Source: Lachnospiraceae bacterium UBA3826
GTDB lineage: Bacteria > Bacillota > Clostridia > Lachnospirales > Lachnospiraceae
NCBI GenBank assembly: GCA_002393095.1
Contig: DGII01000027.1
Coordinates: forward strand, 1 to 14,914
Reading direction: 5' to 3'
Length of the DNA: 14,914 bases
Shown: piece after piece, positions 14,005 to 14,914 of the stretch
Layout: each line of letters starts with the position of its first letter
Numbering within the stretch: position 1 is the stretch's first letter
Translations under genes and position numbers: made by a program
The notes under the pieces: generated by a model
Database searches by the model: none
What the model saw: only the letters and a program-made list of their open reading frames with translations
Told to the model about the DNA's origin: nothing

Positions 14005-14579
14005 TAAGCCTGTCGGACTTGAAGAAAAAAGCCAATCCCGGCTATAAGATAAGAGGTCAGGTGCTTGATTATGGTCAGAAGCTTAAGCCGGATGAGATCT
14101 TCGACAGGTTCATGGAATCATATTCGGTGTATTATAATGTAAGCCGGTGTGAGGGGGACTTTGATGCGGAAGCGGTATTTGATTCCAAGGGCGAGCAGTA
14201 CTTTCTTATTAAGGCAGCTAAGGTCGCTGAGATGAATACCGCAGAATATGTGTATTTTAAGAAGCTTAAGAGACTGACGGCAGATACGCTTACAAGGCTT
14301 GACAAGAAGGCATGGGAGCTTGGGATATCTCATGTGACTCCTTCGCCAAAGCACAAGAATACGGATGCGGTACTTATAGTTATCGCCGATTCCGTAGACG
14401 AAGACGCAAGAGAACTTGCAAGGAAGCTTAAGCACAGTAAGAATTATAAATTCGCCCTGTACGGGTATTCGAATTACAGATTGGTTGTTATCGAGGCTGC
14501 TGAGGGCAGAGCCTTTTTCAACAGACAGGCCTGCATCCTGATGGGTCTCGTTGGCAATATATTGGTCCGCAAGTCGTAG
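14001..14579 (+). CDS. Conserved hypothetical protein, DUF8052-like
   Basis: 192 residues, soluble, no signal peptide. The layout matches a Firmicutes family that I recall as DUF8052, though the number is from memory. An N-terminal helical part with DEIFDRFMESYSVYYNV (31-47) is followed by EQYFLIKAAKVAEMNTAEYVYFKKL (residues 65-89 region). Then comes a helix, a strand TDAVLIVIADSV (121-132), and LARKLKHSKNYKFALYGYSNYRLVVIE (about 139-165) with FNRQA near 173-177. In that family the equivalent region alternates basic helix and strand. No catalytic motif is visible and no function is known to me. It is coupled by ATGA to the PH-like protein upstream, which suggests a complex or shared task. The transporter gene follows after 52 bases but has its own strong ribosome site. 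Confidence 0.78.
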   Translation: MISLSDLKKKANPGYKIRGQVLDYGQKLKPDEIFDRFMESYSVYYNVSRCEGDFDAEAVFDSKGEQYFLIKAAKVAEMNTAEYVYFKKLKRLTADTLTRLDKKAWELGISHVTPSPKHKNTDAVLIVIADSVDEDARELARKLKHSKNYKFALYGYSNYRLVVIEAAEGRAFFNRQACILMGLVGNILVRKS

Positions 14580-14631
14580 GCTTGGGACCGCGCATAAGCG
14601 CAAGATTCTCAGATGAAAAGGAGAGAGGAAA

Positions 14632-14914
14632 ATGACAGCACTATTAATTATTCTTGCTGCTATAGCACTTCTTATCTTGGGCTACATCACATACGGCTCA
14701 TGGCTTGCTAAGCAGTGGGGCATCGACCCTTCAAGAAAAACTCCTGCTATTGAGAAGGAGGATGGTGTAGACTATGTAGCCGCACCTCCTGCAGTCCTTA
14801 TGGGACACCATTTCTCATCAATCGCAGGTGCAGGCCCTATCAACGGACCTATTCAGGCATCCGTATTCGGATGGCTTCCCGTATTCCTGTGGTGTGTGAT
14901 CGGAGGTATCTTCT
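14632..14914 (+). CDS. cstA: CstA-type carbon starvation / pyruvate transporter, N-terminal part (3' end outside window)
   Basis: An open frame from ATG 14632 runs off the right edge (94 residues seen). The first TM helix (ALLIILAAIALLILGYITYGSWL) is followed by TPAIEKEDGVDYVAAPP and the family-defining GHHFSSIAGAGPINGPIQA stretch (about 57-75), then a second helix. CstA/BtsT proteins are 12+ TM transporters for pyruvate or peptides, induced on carbon limitation. AAGGAG at 14618-14623 is a strong ribosome site 8-9 bases upstream. Codon use differs from upstream genes: of 12 Ile codons visible only one is ATA, whereas ATA is the main Ile codon upstream. CCT and GCT are also frequent, as in highly expressed genes. 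A hairpin with a GCGC-ATAA-GCGC core (14590-14601) lies in the 52-base gap but has no U-run. Confidence 0.95.
   Translation, partial: MTALLIILAAIALLILGYITYGSWLAKQWGIDPSRKTPAIEKEDGVDYVAAPPAVLMGHHFSSIAGAGPINGPIQASVFGWLPVFLWCVIGGIF

Noticed and set aside
14118..14603. Minus-strand open frame of 161 codons
   Set aside because: It is antisense to the DUF8052-like gene, Cys/Arg/Ile-rich, with no ribosome site or family resemblance.
14581..14604. GCGC-ATAA-GCGC hairpin before the transporter gene
   Set aside because: Only a 4-bp core stem plus a bulged CTT/AAG extension and no U-run; not a Rho-independent terminator.
1..14914. CRISPR array, tRNA/rRNA gene, insertion sequence or prophage
   Set aside because: I looked for regularly spaced repeats, tRNA-like cloverleaf ends, transposase motifs and phage genes on both strands and saw none.

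Overview
All genes read left to right. The window looks like a chromosomal segment of an anaerobic Gram-positive bacterium of the Clostridia, most likely a Lachnospiraceae relative. That placement is an inference from three things: ATA, AGA and CTT-AAG-rich codon use at moderate GC, frequent GTG/TTG starts behind purine-rich Shine-Dalgarno sites, and relatives of several proteins that I associate with that family. I could not run any search.

Region 1 (1-9547) is a tightly packed cell-surface glycan cluster. In order it holds: the 3' end of a GT4 glycosyltransferase; a polytopic GT-C-like membrane protein; an EctB-type diaminobutyrate aminotransferase; an MBOAT O-acyltransferase; a membrane-anchored SGNH-hydrolase-like partner; a FemAB/GNAT-like transferase; a NeuA-type CMP-sugar synthetase; a Gfo/Idh/MocA oxidoreductase; and a second GT4 enzyme. 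Spacings run from an 11-base overlap to a 49-base gap. Three junctions have a 4-base stop/start overlap, which implies one polycistronic unit with translational coupling.

Region 2 (9548-12417) starts after a 136-base gap with short tandem repeats. It holds a HAD-family phosphatase and a very large polytopic protein of the DUF6020 type. Both probably still serve envelope glycan synthesis.

Region 3 (12418-14914) is probably outside the glycan cluster. It holds a six-helix voltage-gated K+ channel with a C-terminal TrkA-C domain, then a clear sigma-70-type promoter preceded by a 10-bp tandem repeat. That promoter drives an ATGA-coupled pair of small uncharacterised cytosolic proteins. The start of a CstA-type transporter runs off the right edge.

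The most interesting part is 1805-6527. An amino-donor-producing enzyme, a membrane acyltransferase, its extracytoplasmic SGNH partner and a FemAB-like transferase stand side by side. They could form a dedicated pathway that adds an acyl or aminoacyl group to a surface polymer. The link between the aminotransferase product and the acyl/aminoacyl transfer step is my inference. Several start codons were re-assigned upstream or downstream of the longest possible frame, using Shine-Dalgarno position and stop/start overlaps.
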